In this document: piece by piece, positions 30,211-42,949 of the stretch
How positions within the stretch are numbered: the stretch's first letter is position 1
Layout: each line of letters begins with the position of its first letter
Source of the DNA: Catonia carolina
Lineage: Eukaryota > Arthropoda > Insecta > Hemiptera > Achilidae
Reading direction: 5' to 3'
DNA: 64,000 nt
Assembly (NCBI GenBank): GCA_035578175.1
Contig: JAQMRL010000011.1
Coordinates: 4,537,501-4,601,500 of the forward strand
Program-made: the position numbers and the translations under genes
Notes under the pieces: generated by a model
Seen by the model: only the letters and a program-made list of their open reading frames with translations
Databases searched by the model: none
Told to the model about the DNA's origin: nothing

Positions 30211-31146
30211 TTACTTCATCTTCCCTATATGAATATATAGAAAGGAAAGTATTGTTTTCATGTCGATTTTTTGAAATCGAGTTTTCACTGGAAATACACG
30301 TTTCAGAACCCTGAACCCCAAAAAACATGTTTTTAGCAATTGGTCTGTGGTGTGTGTTTGTGTGTGTGTGAGAACAGAATATCTCAAGAATGGAACATCG
30401 TACGAACTTGAAACTTAAGTTAGATACCACTAGAGGACCCGACACGAACTTTTTCATCAAAATCGGTCGACTGGAAGTAGTAGTTTATTTGTGTCATTTT
30501 TCACTTTTTTGTGATTTTCTCAAAAACAGCTCCTTTGATTTTTTTTACAAATCGCCTCATACTACATTTTTTATGCTCTACAAGATAGGGTAGGCATCAT
30601 GTCTGCTAAATTTCTTGAGGAGGCTGTTTTTACGTTAAAAAATTGTTTTTTAAGATTGCAACTTTAATATGCATTTTATTGCAAAAATATGTATATAAAA
30701 GTTGTAGAGAATTTAAAATCCTACAACTTCTATTCCAAACATTTTTTTGCATAGCGCTTAGTTTAGCGGTAATTAGCAATTTCTTTTTTTTTCTCATGAA
30801 AACGTACAAAATGGATTTTTTTAAGATTCCAGCCTTAGTATCCATTTTACAACAAAAGTGTATATAATAAAATTTATAGGAAATTAAAAGATCTACAACT
30901 TTTATTTAGAGCATTTTTCTCTACAGAGCCTAGTTTAGTGCAAAAACAGTGATTTTCTGTATTTTTAAGCCAAACTGAGGTTGTTTTTCATTTTGCGTCT
31001 TTCACTCATGATTAAAATTAGGTTATGTTTATTGAGGTTAGTTTTTTTGTATAAATCTAATGTTTTATTTCTAATGTTAGGCTATATTGTTCATAATTTG
31101 CATTGGCAAGAGAAAGTTGTGTGAGTGTTTCGCAGCAGATTTTTAC
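30211..31146 (+). mobile_element. ~910-bp HINE/Helentron-like element, copy 3
   Basis: Starts TTACTTCATCTTCCCTATAT, ends GTGTGAGTGTTTCGCAGCAG plus T-run. A GT microsatellite lies at 30350-30372. Both internal modules are clear (30640-30800 and 30810-30980). Confidence 0.75.
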
Positions 31147-31520
31147 CCTAAATTTGGTTATCAAGTAATTTCACTTATAAATTAGAAATACCAATGGTCC
31201 CATCTGTTACTTTATAACTGAAGTCAACTAGTTACTCAGTATTAACAACTTTTAACACAGTTTAAATCAATTAAGAACTTTATAAAGACCATTATTAAGT
31301 GATGCAAGTTCCAAATTAATACAAAATATTAGCATGTAATTTAATTAATATGTACTTTTTATCTAAGCAATAGTACATTAAAATCAATTATTCTGTGCAA
31401 TTGTTTCTCAATGACTTGTAGATTTAATATAGTTTTCATTATTCTTCTGCAATAATTATAAATATTGGATATTTTTGATTGGTTAAGTTGGATATGATAA
31501 CCTTATTTGTGTTTAAAGTT

Positions 31521-31682
31521 TTTTTTTATTGAATGATGATGCCTATTTAAGCCTTGGGCTTGTGTGTAGGTAATGATATGTGGTGATTTACAGATGAAAA
31601 AAATGCCAGACCTGACTAGGAATTGAACCCGGGACCCCGGCATAGTAGCCAGTTGTGCTGACCACTACACCACGGACCGGCC
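31521..31682 (-). mobile_element. tRNA-derived SINE, reverse-strand copy
   Basis: The reverse strand starts AGGCCGGTCCGTGGTGTAGT, with B box GGGTTCAATTCCTAGTCAGG, and a T-run on the left marks the A tail. Same family as 22601. Confidence 0.8.
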
Positions 31683-34245
31683 TGCGGTTACTTTCCTATT
31701 TAAGGTTACTTTCCTCATTATTCACTTTTAGCCAAAACATATCAAAAATTTATGTAAATTTTATAACTGAATCCTTATTTATTTACATTTGTTTTATACG
31801 TTTATCCAATATAATTTTTGTTGTATATTTTGCAAGCAAAATGGTACAATTACAAACGAGGACTGATTTTCGATTTTTCCTCTTCTCGTTCTGATTTTCT
31901 CTGAATGATATTCTTTTAAATCTTCTTTTTCTTTCTCTTGAGAATACACGCCTATTTTTCTTCTTTATTTTTGTAGGAGACATAGCTAAATTATGAAATC
32001 TTTTTATAAGTACATCTCAGTTTAAACAACCTTCACCTTCATCCTTAATTTGGTTTGTAGTAAACTCTTTACGTTTACTAGCGCCAAGTTGCTTCTTGTT
32101 TGGCAAGGAAATGTTCTTCAGTTGGTTATTTTAAAATTTTGATTAGTGCAGCACATAATGGTAAAATAATCAAATTTTTTGTTTGATGTGGTGATAGCAC
32201 TTTGCTTGTAAAGTTTGAAAATGACTTTATGCAACAGTTGGTTTTGACCTGGCCAGGATGTGAGTGTAATCACTTATACATGATCTCAGTCCTCAAAGGT
32301 TTAAATTCTTTTTGGTCAATAAATTTGTCTTAAAATTCTTTCTATTTTTGAAATTTTCTCTTATTTACCAGGTGATTTGTAAATTATTTTTACTCCATAT
32401 AAAATTACTGGTTTTAAACCTGTTAATATATTCTTAGTTTGGCAAAAATATAATTTTATTTTAAAAGTTTATTGAACATGTTTAATGATAGTTGAAATGT
32501 TACTTGTACATATAATTAGGAATGATGAATAAATAGTTGACATATTGGTTAACATAAATTTATCTAACCAGGATCTGTTCATAATTGCTTATTGTTTGAG
32601 GTTAAATATACATCTAATTTTGTATAATATTTTTACATATTTTGGATTGTTTTCTGAGCAGATCATGTTTATTAATAATTTTACATTTTGTTTGTAAATC
32701 ATTATTTATTTTTGTTTCTTAACAATTATCATAGTTATCTAAGGACATGTATGAATAAATGTTTAAAATTCATTGTTCAGCTTTTAATTAATCCAAAATA
32801 TAAAAATACTACCATTTTTCTCTAACCTTATATTGCTGCTTCAATTTCTTTTCCCTATTCTTTTACTTTCCCATAATTAAATTGCATACATAGTGGGTTC
32901 ACCATTATCAGATTATGTAAAACACAAAAATTTTAATTATTTTGGTTAACCCTTTTGATCCCAGGGGTATTTCAACTACTGTTAACCAAAATCCCCAACC
33001 CTTTTCAATATGTAAGCATGTTATTTTTGTAAACACTACCTTTCAATATATTAACAATATTAAATGACTGATCCTTTTATGTTTTAGAATTATCTTTATA
33101 CTTTTATGTAGTATGTACATTTTTTAATATCCTTTTATAATAATTTTCATGATTGATTTATATCTAAAACATAACCACCGGAAGTTTTAAAAAATTGAAA
33201 TAAAACTAAAATTATTACCAGGATGTTTATTTCTAGAAAAATCTTTACAACCTATTAGCTTAAAATATGAGAGAGAATAGGTTTAGTGAAATAATAAGAT
33301 ATGAAAATTGAAGCAGCAATAGGTTAGTGAAAAGTTAAGTGTTTTACATTGAAAATTTATACATAGTAAAATTTTAGTTAAGTAACAAGGAAAGATAAAA
33401 TATCAGGTATGATAAAAACTTCTGAAGTTTAAAAATAAATTCTGTTCACCATGACATGAATTGTGTCAAAATATACTGCTAAAAAATAGCCATTCCAGAA
33501 AAACTTTTGAAAAGCTTTTTTACCAGTGTTTTTAAATTATAGTGATTTGTTATTTAATTAGTATTTTTTTACATTTTCAACTCTAATAGTAGATGGAATA
33601 TGACTTGATAAGTTGACTGATGTTGAAGCAATTGGTTATTTCATCTTGATTTGTGATCTCAGGTTACCTTTGCAGATATTACATGGATGTGAATAAAAAG
33701 AAAAATATTATTATGAAGAAAATAAAGCATTAAGGATTCTTAAAACAGAATTTATTAAAAGATACAAGAAATTATATTTATGTTTATAAAAACAAACGTG
33801 TTAAGCATATATTATTAATATATAATATTATAATTAATACTAAAAAAATATTTTTTAGTTATTGTATATTACATGAATTAATCAAAGATATTTTAAATTT
33901 AAAATTGAGTTTTTCTAGTTTATTTTATTTGTTTTTCACCAATTTATTGTCTGTGCAACTAAATTTTTTAAAAATACATATAATATGTAATTAATTTTTT
34001 AACTTAATTGTACTTTATAAATTGTTAATTTGTAAATTTATAGTTAATTATGGATAATAAAAAAATATAATTGAATTTTTAACTTATTTATTTTAATTTT
34101 CATGTTCTTTAAATTAATTTAACCTTGAATCCGTTAAGGATGTCTTAAAACTACCACCGTAAGATTTATAACTGTTTTGTGTTAAATTTATATCTAAAAT
34201 ATTACCAAAAATGTATTTTTAAGTATCATAACTTTTTTAAAAAAG
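31683..34245. other. AT-rich intergenic DNA with a possible decayed F1 foldback element
   Basis: The segment 32822-33345 has ends CTAACCTTATATTGCTGCTT and, inverted, CTAACCTATTGCTGCTTCAA with a GTGGGTTCACCATTATCAGA block, suggesting an old F1 relative. The rest, including 33700-34130, is almost pure AT-rich DNA. Confidence 0.4.
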
Positions 34246-34613
34246 AAATCTTTATAATGCATCCTGCAGTTTAAAATTATTTCTATTTCATATAATGAAT
34301 TTATATAATAATTTCACCAACCTTTTTTTTAAACTGCGTCACCTTTATTTTTATTCTTACTTACACGTGTTTCGGTGGATCCACCATCATCAGAGTAAAT
34401 AAAAAAATTGAAACCAAAAAAATTTTTATCTCACTTATTTAAAATTTAAAGAAGATGATACATCTACTGTAATTTACTTTTATTTCTGTTTATTTACTCT
34501 GATGGTGGTGGATCCACTGAAACACGTGTAAGTAAGAATAACAATAAAGGTGACGCAGTTTAAAAAAAACGTTGGTGAAATTATTATATAAATTCATTAT
34601 ATGAAATAGAAAT
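34246..34613. mobile_element. Foldback MITE family F1, copy
   Basis: Left end AAATCTTTATAATGCATCCT; arms contain ACTTACACGTGTTTCGGTGG and ATCCACCATCATCAGAGTAA; the right arm mirrors them and ends ATTCATTATATGAAATAGAA. A deleted mariner-type element follows 13 bp later. Confidence 0.8.
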
Positions 34614-34626
34614 AACATTTTTAGTA

Positions 34627-35581
34627 ACGGGTGATTCAAAAAGAGCGCCGGTTTTTAAACGGCTGGTAAATTTTTGTTTATCGGTTGGCAACATTGTTAG
34701 ACCTCATTTCTATTTCGGAGAACATTCCGATTGACGATTCAGTTGTAGTTTCTCTTGTTCGCAGTGTAGTACTCTCGCAGTCTGTGTCTAACCATGGAGA
34801 AGTTTACTATTGCACAACGAGTGTTAATCGTCAAAACATTTTACCAGAGTGGAGAGAGTTATGCAGCTACTGTCAGGCGACTTCGCGGTACTCTAGGACG
34901 TAATGAAGCACCGAATGAATCAACAGTTCGCAGGCTCATGAAAAAGTTTTTGAGACGAGTTCAACAGTCGACCTTAAAAGTTCTGGACGTCGTCGTTCTG
35001 GCCGAACTGAGCAGAACGTTGCGTTGGTTCGTGACAGTGTGGCTGTTAGCCCAGCAAAATCAATACGTCGCCGTTCTCAACAATTGGGTTTACGATGTTC
35101 TTCTGTACGGAGAATTCTTCGGTACGATCTCCAATATCACCCGTATAAAATTCAGTTGACGCAACATTTGAAAGTGGCAGACCACCAGAAGAGACGACAG
35201 TTTGTTGACTGGGTATTGAGAAAACGGCAGGATGATGACACCTTCGCAAACAAAATTGACGCCTTGTGACTTTCATCTTTGGGGCCATCTGAAGTCATTG
35301 GTGTATGCCAATAAACCCCGAAACATCAATGAATTGAAGGAGGAAATTCGACGGGTTATCGGGCAAATGGAAGTCGAAACTTGTCGTGCAGTAATATCCA
35401 ATTTCATGGACAGAGTTGATGCGTGCCAGCGCAGTAGAGGAGGACACATGCATGACATCATTTTTCATACATAAAATCGGAAGGTAAGATGAACTTGTTG
35501 ATGTATTTATTTTCAGTTTTTCAATAAAATAAATCTCTTAATTTGATATATCAAAACCGGCGCTCTTTTTGAATCACCCTA
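34627..35581 (+). mobile_element. Internally deleted mariner-type element with 27-bp TIRs
   Basis: Inverted termini GGGTGATTCAAAAAGAGCGC(CGGTTTT) at both ends, with TA outside. About 955 bp. It contains the broken transposase gene described separately. Confidence 0.82.
34794..35474 (+). pseudogene. Transposase (DUF4817 HTH / DDE) pseudogene lacking the catalytic core
   Basis: Begins MEKFTIAQRVLIVKTFYQSG and STVRRLMKKF (DUF4817-type HTH). A frameshift near 34975 moves the frame to SSGRRRSGRTEQNVALVRDS, QQLGLRCSSVRRILRYDL and HQKRRQFVDWVLRKRQDD. At about 35245 the frame jumps to LTPCDFHLWGHLKSLVYANK and GGHMHDIIF. The part that should hold the first two catalytic Asp is missing, so only the third (PCD) remains. 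It cannot be active, but its TIRs may still be recognised by a related enzyme. Confidence 0.82.
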
Positions 35582-35599
35582 TAGTTGTATTGTACAGTT

Positions 35600-35710
35600 A
35601 TTGCCCATAACAGGCAAGTGGAGTGTTAAATTATTTGCTCAAGTGGATTAAATTATTTGCGTAAGCGGATTAAATTATTTGCCTAAGTGGAGTGTTAAAT
35701 TTTTTAATGG
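35600..35710 (+). repeat. Head fragment of AAC-tailed repeat with local tandem units
   Basis: TTGCCCATAACAGGCAAGTG followed by three ~25-bp units built on AAGTGGA(GT)TTAAATTATTTGC. Only the first ~40 bp of the repeat consensus is present. Confidence 0.55.
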
Positions 35711-36130
35711 GTGCCATCAGGCACGTATGGGCTTTCGTCGGCGGGCAGGTAGGTGAAGGCTGACCAGTGCGGAAATGTGTGTCCACCTGGGATGGTGCGT
35801 CCAATCTCGGCTGGGCTCTTCTTTCTTCTTTGTCCCATTTCAGAAGCTGGATGGCGAGTCTGACTCACGGTTCAGGCTGCGTAAATCCCCCTCCGGTGTG
35901 TCCACTTCGTGATGGAGGAGAGGCACTGCTGGCCGCACGTCTGTAGCGCTCCCCACGGCAGGCAGGTACTGGCACCATTTGCAGGTGCTGATAATTATTG
36001 GGCAGTCGGCGACAAGACATAGTAAGATTGGCATATTCTAAACCTTCAGGAAAATATGTAGCCAGTTTTGACAAAGAGTGACTGGTGTTGCCTGGACCTG
36101 GAGTGTTTTTTACCACCTGATATCATTACC
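35711..36130. other. GC-richer insertion of unknown identity
   Basis: About 420 bp that contrasts with its AT-rich surroundings, with short open frames on the minus strand only. No termini or recognisable protein. Possibly the 5' end of a retrotransposon. Confidence 0.35.
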
Positions 36131-36689
36131 TACTCGCAACGGTTTATTTAAGCATTATCACACAATAAAATAATATTTCAATCTGAAGAAAAATACTTTT
36201 GATAGCATTATTACAAATTAAGCTTGGGATAATATTATACAGTCATACTAACCATTGAACTTTTGTTAAATTATGTATAAAATAACACTATACTATTTTT
36301 CAAAGTTGATGAGCTCTGAACATACGTATTGCTTTTACCCACTTCATAGCTAGCCAATGACTTGCCAGCAACATTGTCAATACTTGCTCTTGTAGCTCTT
36401 TTTATATTTCATCAGCCAGTTTTTTGGTCTTTCAATAACAATTATAACTTGTGAACATACAACCAGCTGATTATATTATTAAGTATTGCATGTTAACATG
36501 CCTATAATTGACGTGTTCAGTACGAGATGCAAGACACGAGTGAACTACTGCGGTTCTTATACGCATACGCACGTAATGTTGTCAGGCTGATAAATTTGTA
36601 CAATCTGACAATGCTGTCAAACATTCTGATTGGTCTAAATGTGTGGAACAGTAGAGCTTAACTGTGAAAAGCATTATAGTATATGATTT

Positions 36690-37905
36690 ACAAATAAATC
36701 TTTAAAATGCATTCTGCAGCTTGTGAACAATCAAAATTAAACAAAATTACAATTCTTCACTTACCTGTACTCCTTTTAATGCAGCAGCTTTAATTTGCTT
36801 TTCACTTATTCACTTTTTGTTTAGTGACGTGTTTCGGTGGATCCTTCATCAAAAGATAATTAGTTTCACTTTATTACTTTCTCTTGCCTATATGAATATA
36901 TAGGAAGGAAAGTATTGTTTTCATGTCAATTTTTCGAAATCGAGTTTTCACCGGATATTCATGTTTTCAGACCCCCTGAACCCAAAAAACATGTTTTTAG
37001 CGATTGGTGTGTGTGTGTGTGTGTGAACAGAATATCTCAAGAACGAAACATCGTACGAACTTGAAACTTAAGTTAGATACCACTAGAGGACCCAACATGA
37101 ATATTTTCATCAAAACCGGTCAACCTGAAGTAGTAGTTTATTCGTGTCATTTTTCACTTTTTTGTGATTTTCTCAAAAACTGCTCCTACAATTTTTTTTT
37201 AAATTGTCTTATTTACTACGTTTTTTATACTCTACAAGGTAGGCGCCATGTTTGCTGAAATTCTAGGGGAGGCTGTTTTCTCGTAAAAATATTGTTTTTT
37301 TAAGATTGCGACTTTAATATGCATTTTAATGCAAAAATGTATATAATAAATGTAGAGAATTTAAAATCCTACAACTTTTCTTTCAAACTTTTTTTGTATA
37401 ACGCTCAGTTTAGCGGTAATTAGCAATTTTCTGTTTTTTTCTCACGAAAACCTGTAAAAAAATTATTTTTTTAAGATTTCAGCCTTAGGGTATAAGTTTT
37501 TTTAAGATTTTACGACAAAAGTGTATATAATAAAATTTATAGAAAATCAAAAGATATACAACTTTTATTGTAAGCTTTTTTCTCTAGAGAGCATAGTTTA
37601 GCAAGAACGAGTGATTTTCCGTATTTTTAAGCAAAATGAGGTTGTTTTTCATTTTGCGTCTTTGACTCATGATTAAAATTAGGTTATGTTTATTGAGGTT
37701 AGTTTTAGTTTATTTTTTCTGTTTTATTACTAATGTTAAGTTATATTGTTAATTATTTGCATTGGCAAGAGAAAGTTGTATGAGTGTTTCACACCAGATT
37801 TTCATAGTTATTCTGCTCTGATGAAGATGGATCTACGGAAATATGTCAATAAATAAGTGAAAAATAAAAATTTAAGCAGTAATTAAAAAGATTATTATTA
37901 TGTTA
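36690..37905. mobile_element. Foldback MITE family F1 copy split by a HINE-like insertion
   Basis: Left arm 36690-36872 has ATGCATTCTGCAGC and GACGTGTTTCGGTGGATCC. Right arm 37804-37905 has CTGATGAAGATGGATCTACG and AAATAAGTGAAAAATAAAAA. Between them lies HINE-like copy 4. Confidence 0.65.
36873..37802 (+). mobile_element. ~910-bp HINE/Helentron-like element, copy 4
   Basis: Starts ATTACTTTCTCTTGCCTATA, ends GTATGAGTGTTTCACACCAG plus T-run. (GT)n lies at 37005-37026. It interrupts an F1 foldback element, showing that it is the younger insertion. Confidence 0.78.
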
Positions 37906-38489
37906 TATATAAGTCATTAAAACTGTATATTCCTTGCACATTGTATTAGTCCAAGTTAATTATTATTTTTTATGTAAATCTAATTAAATTGTTAATAAAA
38001 ATCCTATTTTGATAATTAAAACAATAACTTTTAGTTGAATGCCCTTTGTAATTATACTTTCAAGTATTATGAATTTTACCAAGAATGAGAATGATAGGGT
38101 CTAGATGTACAAATTGACGGACATTATAAATGAATGTAGCTATGTAATATTTCAAAGAACAACATCCTAATGACGTCAACATTATTTAATAGTATTACAC
38201 GGTATGTCGTTTTAAAATTATAATAACGACTTCAATAATGCTTGTGATAAAAGAAAAAATTCAAAGAATTATCATTTATAAGAAAATTGAATTATACTTT
38301 TATTAATTTAATTTAATGTATGCTTTATAAAATTCGTTTTGTCTTATTTTCTTTTAGATACGTATATATAGAGCACTGGGTGATTTAAAAACTTTTTCTG
38401 TATTTAAATTTAATTCGTTTTTTATAGTTATTTATAAATTTATTCGCGAGCTACTGTATTGGGTTATGTTTTTTTATCCCTAGTATGTA

Positions 38490-38655
38490 TAAGTTGCTAA
38501 TTCAATTTAAGAACAATAAGCAACCCCATGACCCAATGAGATGAGGATGATGTGTATGATATGTAGTCTTTACAGACTCAGGCCGACAATTCCTGATAGA
38601 GTGTGATTAATTGAACCCTAACCATTAAAGTACACCAGCAACCACTATCATGTAT
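38490..38655 (+). repeat. SINE-like repeat family R3, copy 2
   Basis: AAGAACAATAAGCAACCCCA, GATGAGGATGATGTGTATGA, AGACTCAGGCCGACAATTCC, AGTACACCAGCAACCA, as in the copy at 52655. Confidence 0.65.
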
Positions 38656-39042
38656 TCAGGTTAAGTATGGTGGATGTGTTAAAAACTTTAGATCCTTTTA
38701 CAGAATTGAACCCTGGATCTTCCATTTTTTTATTTAGTTATATGGCATTTCTGCCATGGAACATAAAATTTTTAATTATTATATTTATTTCTCATATAAT
38801 GCGGGTTTGTTTAATTCTGTTATATTTTTTATATATTGTCCCTAAAAATTTATTAATGGATGGATAGCTCTTCTGAGTTACTCCATATCAAATTCTCCAA
38901 TTTTGAAGCCACAACATCCTTCTTCTGCCAGGCCCCATTTTTCCATATAATTTCCTCTGCAGAATGCTTGAAGTAACAAATATGTGGATTAATTCCTTAT
39001 GACATGACATAAGTACTGGAGCTTTCTACATCAATTGTTATT

Positions 39043-39587
39043 AAAAAAATCCCTCTCGTGGGACGACGCATCTCACGGCCGGTGGCAAGTTTTATAAAGG
39101 CTTACCTTTGACTTATAGTAAAAACCATTAGTGATTTCTGTATCTATTTAAGAGGAATCAAATGACACTATTTTTGTTTCCAAATTTGATTTCTTGTCTT
39201 CCAGTTTTGGGTTATTGCTGGTCGAAACCGGAACTTCAAAACCAATCAATACCATTTCTTAAAGAGTAGATACAGAAATCATTGGGTTTGAAATTCTGAT
39301 GTCGAACAGAAGTGGCCTAAAACTGGAAGTCAAGAAATCAAAGTTGGAATTTGGAAACAAAAATATTGTCATTCGATTCCTCTCAAAAAGTAGATGCAGA
39401 AACCATTGGGTTTGAAGTTCTGGTTTCAACCGGAAGTGAAGAAATCAAAATTGAAATTTTGTAACAAAATTAGTGTCATTCGATTCCTCTTAACGAGTAA
39501 ATACAGAAATTACCTGTCGAAGGTAAGCCTTTTTAAAAATTGCCATGAGCCATGAGACACATTGTCTCATGAAAGGGATTTTTATAC
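39043..39587. mobile_element. TIR element with internal inverted/tandem ~118-bp units
   Basis: Imperfect TIRs: AAAAATCCCTCTCGTGGGAC at the left and, inverted, AAAAATCCCTTTCATGAGAC at the right. Inside are three ~118-bp units (GATACAGAAATCATTGGGTT ... GTCATTCGATTCCTCT), the first inverted with respect to the other two. Non-coding. A second copy at ~57960-58747 is split by a SINE. Confidence 0.65.
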
Positions 39588-39759
39588 ATACTTTTCTTAC
39601 AATTCATAAGAACTTCATGATTCCAAACTAAGCTTCTCACATTTCTGAAGTAACCACTTGCTTTATGCGTTCTTAAACGTAACTCCTTTTCTAATTTTTT
39701 GTAGATGAGAAACCATTTATCACATTATATGGACAGAATTGTGACCAAATACCATAATT

Positions 39760-39913
39760 GGCCGGCCCGTTGGCATAGTGATTAGTGAAACTGGGGTCCT
39801 GGGTTCGATTCCCGGTCAGGTCTGGCATTTTTCATCACTCATTTTCGTATATCATCATTCTCTACAGTCTGCATTAGCATAAATTGGAAAACAGTCAGGC
39901 CTAAAAAAACCAT
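39760..39913 (+). mobile_element. tRNA-derived SINE, copy
   Basis: Head GGCCGGCCCGTTGGCATAGT with ~15 bp missing between the A and B boxes; B box GGGTTCGATTCCCGG at 39801-39815; body TCATCACTCATTTTC; A-rich tail. Confidence 0.8.
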
Positions 39914-41877
39914 AATTATCTGCAAAAAAATTACTAAATCCTTTTGTCACGTGAATATAGATTGCACTAAAAATTTACTTGAATACATAACAGCATTTTT
40001 CATTTGATTTAAATTACTCTGACAACAGCAAAATTATTTAACTTCACACAAAAAATTCCATATTTATTACTATTATCTAGACAATGTTTTTTGTAAAAGC
40101 AGTACATCATTTAAATTTTTTCTCAAGAGGGACTATGAAAAATTTAACTAGGGGTCATAAAATTGTTATTGGGCCACAGTAGATGTGTAATGTATCGTAA
40201 ATACAAAAAGCTTACAAAAAGATACTGTGTTGCTGAAAAAATTAATGAATAAATCATGAAAATTTGTTATCTGAAAAAACTGGTACCCCAAATAAGTTTG
40301 TATGTTTTATTGAAATATATTTTCACAGTATTATTCAAAAATATTGTGTATTACTGTTGCAAAATAATTATTTTCTGCTCTTATCAGTTATAAATGATTA
40401 ATTAGAACAAATATTTTAAATAAATGGAATACGTGACTTTTTGACCATCCTGTTTATTATAATAAACATATCATAATCAGCTCCCTTCTTTAATGTTTAT
40501 TCTATGTTACAGCTAGCTGAGATATTAAATGTTTTTATATTGATAACCCGGAGGGTCAAGGGTGAATTTTGTCTAAAAGTGATTCATTTAAAACCTTTTA
40601 GCTGTCCAATGCAGTTGTTTAGTTTAAAGGAAAATTCTATAGATTTATTTTCTTGCTTAATATTATAACGTAGTTATAAAATTTGTGTTTTATCAATATT
40701 TATTTTTTTATAATGACAATATGTTTTATTTGGTTTTAATTACATTAGGTTTTTCTAAAACTATTAATATTATTTTTTAATTGTTTTAGTGTTTTTATGG
40801 TATTGGTGTTAAGTTATTGTGGTCCCTTTTAATAAATAACTTTCGAAAAAAAACTATCTACAATTACTGTGGAAATGTGTTGTCATTAATCAGTAAATTT
40901 GAAATAAACGTAATGGATTTTCAAAAATATCTATGTAAGTAAAATAATAATAATTTATAGTATAAGAACTGTTTTCTGATAATTGTTTGTATTTTTAATT
41001 GATTCTTATAGGTACGTATCGTTTCATGTAATGCATGAAACATATTTACCCAATATAAATTTCAGGACAATTAATGTGGGGTATGTATGAACTGAATCTC
41101 CTTTGTAAAATTGTGTTGTTAGTACAACTTTCACTTCCTGCACATCACAGCTAAATTACATCTAATTTTGCTAAGTAAATAAAGACGATGGCAAGTTTCT
41201 TATTACATATTTTGTCACCGTGAGGTTATCAACCGTTAGGTGAGTCCTTTACATCGTGTTTGTCTCCAGCTTGTTCAGTTTTCCACCAGCTTCTTAATTT
41301 ATTGATAGTTCATACTTCCTTTTAAATTATTTAAACCTTTATTCTTCAGCGTCCTTTTTTCCTTTTGCCTTGTACTGGTCTTTCTAAAATAATTTTAATT
41401 AAATCTTCTCCTCTCATTGTTTCCTAGCCAATTATAGCATTCCTCCATTGAATGGTTGCCTTAAAATTTCTCTTCTCTTCCACATTTTGTAATAATTCGA
41501 TATTCCTCATTCTTGTCAGTTCATTTAATTTTATTTTATTATCTTTGTACCCTCATTCCAAAAGTCTTCAGGCTTTATTTTATTTTTTGATTAAAACCCA
41601 TGATTCACGTCTGTCAAGTAGAATACTGCAAACATTACATGTTACTAAAAATATTTCCTCTGGTTTGGTTTCATCTTGCTACATAGTAAATTCTTTTTCT
41701 ATTAATCACTTCTTTTGCCATTCCTATTCCTAGCTTTTATTCTGTTTCCAAGTACATGTATTGCTTTAAGTGTTCAATTTATCCTTCTTTCGTGTAGGTG
41801 TTCATTAATTTGTTATTTCCTACTATCATTACCTTGATTTATTAAAGTTCATTGTCATGGCATATTCCTTCATCTCA
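39914..41877. other. AT-rich intergenic DNA; possible antisense retrotransposon remnant 41280-41800
   Basis: Pyrimidine-rich sequence at 41280-41800 may be the antisense of a decayed non-LTR tail, as at 42950-43478, but no motif is clear enough to call. The open frame 41452-41733 is not considered a gene. Confidence 0.35.
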
Positions 41878-42032
41878 TTTTTTTTAATTTTTTGAGTAAT
41901 GATGCCTACAATTGCTTTGACTTTAACATGGGTGATATAATGATGAAAAAGTGTCAGACCTGACTGAGAATAGAACCAGGGGCTCTGGCATAGAAGCCAG
42001 TTTTTCTGACCATGTCTCCAACAAGCTGACCC
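41878..42032 (-). mobile_element. tRNA-derived SINE, decayed reverse copy
   Basis: Reverse strand head TGGGTCAGCTTGTTGGAGAC, degenerate B box GGTTCTATTCTCAGTCAGG, T-run at 41878 on the left. Confidence 0.65.
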
Positions 42033-42146
42033 AATTTCAAACCACAAATACACAAAACAAAATTAGATATTATATTAAATTGTATTGTTAAAATACAGTA
42101 AGATTCATTTTAATCTTTTATAGCTGCTATATTTTCTCTTTTTTCC

Positions 42147-42530
42147 ATTAAAGACAGGTAGAGTGTTAAATTATTTGCATTCGATCTGCTAGTTCCAGGG
42201 CTGCAAAAATTGTTCTGTTTCTTATCACATGGTTAGCCAATTATATGACAAGCATTTAATTAGAACAGAAGAAGTAAAGGTGTAAAAGACCTAGTCAGAG
42301 TTATCTCCTCAGAGAGTAATGAATTTCATTACAGCTAGACCCTGTGGTGAATGAAGTGAAGGTGTCATTTGCAGGGTGGAAAGTAAATGCTTTTCTGAGG
42401 GCCTGGCTGGCTGATAAGCATATTTTTCCATTCAGTGTGAAAGGCAATGGTAAACTTCCTCATTCCTTATTTTACTTAGTAAGGCTTCTAGAGGTTCAAA
42501 CCAGCCTTTCGACTGATGACCTAAACAATA
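42147..42530 (+). mobile_element. AAC-tailed SINE-like repeat, copy 3
   Basis: Sense copy from AAAGACAGGTAGAGTGTTAA to ACTGATGACCTAAACAATAA. The internal open frame is kept for 80 codons (42344-42586: VNEVKVSFAGWK, FYLVRLLEVQTSL). Confidence 0.72.
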
Positions 42531-42564
42531 ATATATTTTCCCTTTTTTCTATGATTTTATTTTC

Positions 42565-42682
42565 TTCGAGTCGTGTGTTTCAGTGAATTCACCATCATCA
42601 GATTAAATAAAAGTAGTTTTAATTTTATATTTGATAAATTATGATAATGATGAATCTACTGAAACATATAAGTTAAATAAAA
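42565..42682. mobile_element. Shortened foldback MITE related to F1
   Basis: GTGTGTTTCAGTGAATTCAC plus CATCATCAGATTAAATAAA, mirrored by ATGATGAATCTACTGAAACA. Only ~118 bp. Confidence 0.5.
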
Positions 42683-42949
42683 TAAAATGGGCTCTTCTTT
42701 TCTTTCCGATATTCTTTAATTTTTTGCTTTATGATCTTTCATGTTCATCACTACCATGAAAACCTCTGAACTCCATAATTTTTATCCTCAGTACATCTTC
42801 ACAATTTAACTCCATCTCTTGAACTTTGTTCCTCACTTTCTTAATCTAATTATTTTCTATCATGAAAATAATTTAAAAAACTTCTAGGAGAGATATTCAG
42901 GATTATTTGTTACTAAGTGCCTGTAGAATGTTGCTCTCTTTTTTTCTAA

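Noticed and set aside
30390..30593. Open frame repeated in copies 2-4 of the 910-bp element (also 24859, 37004)
   Set aside because: It is open because the copies are similar, it ends at different places, and it has no family resemblance; not evidence of a gene.
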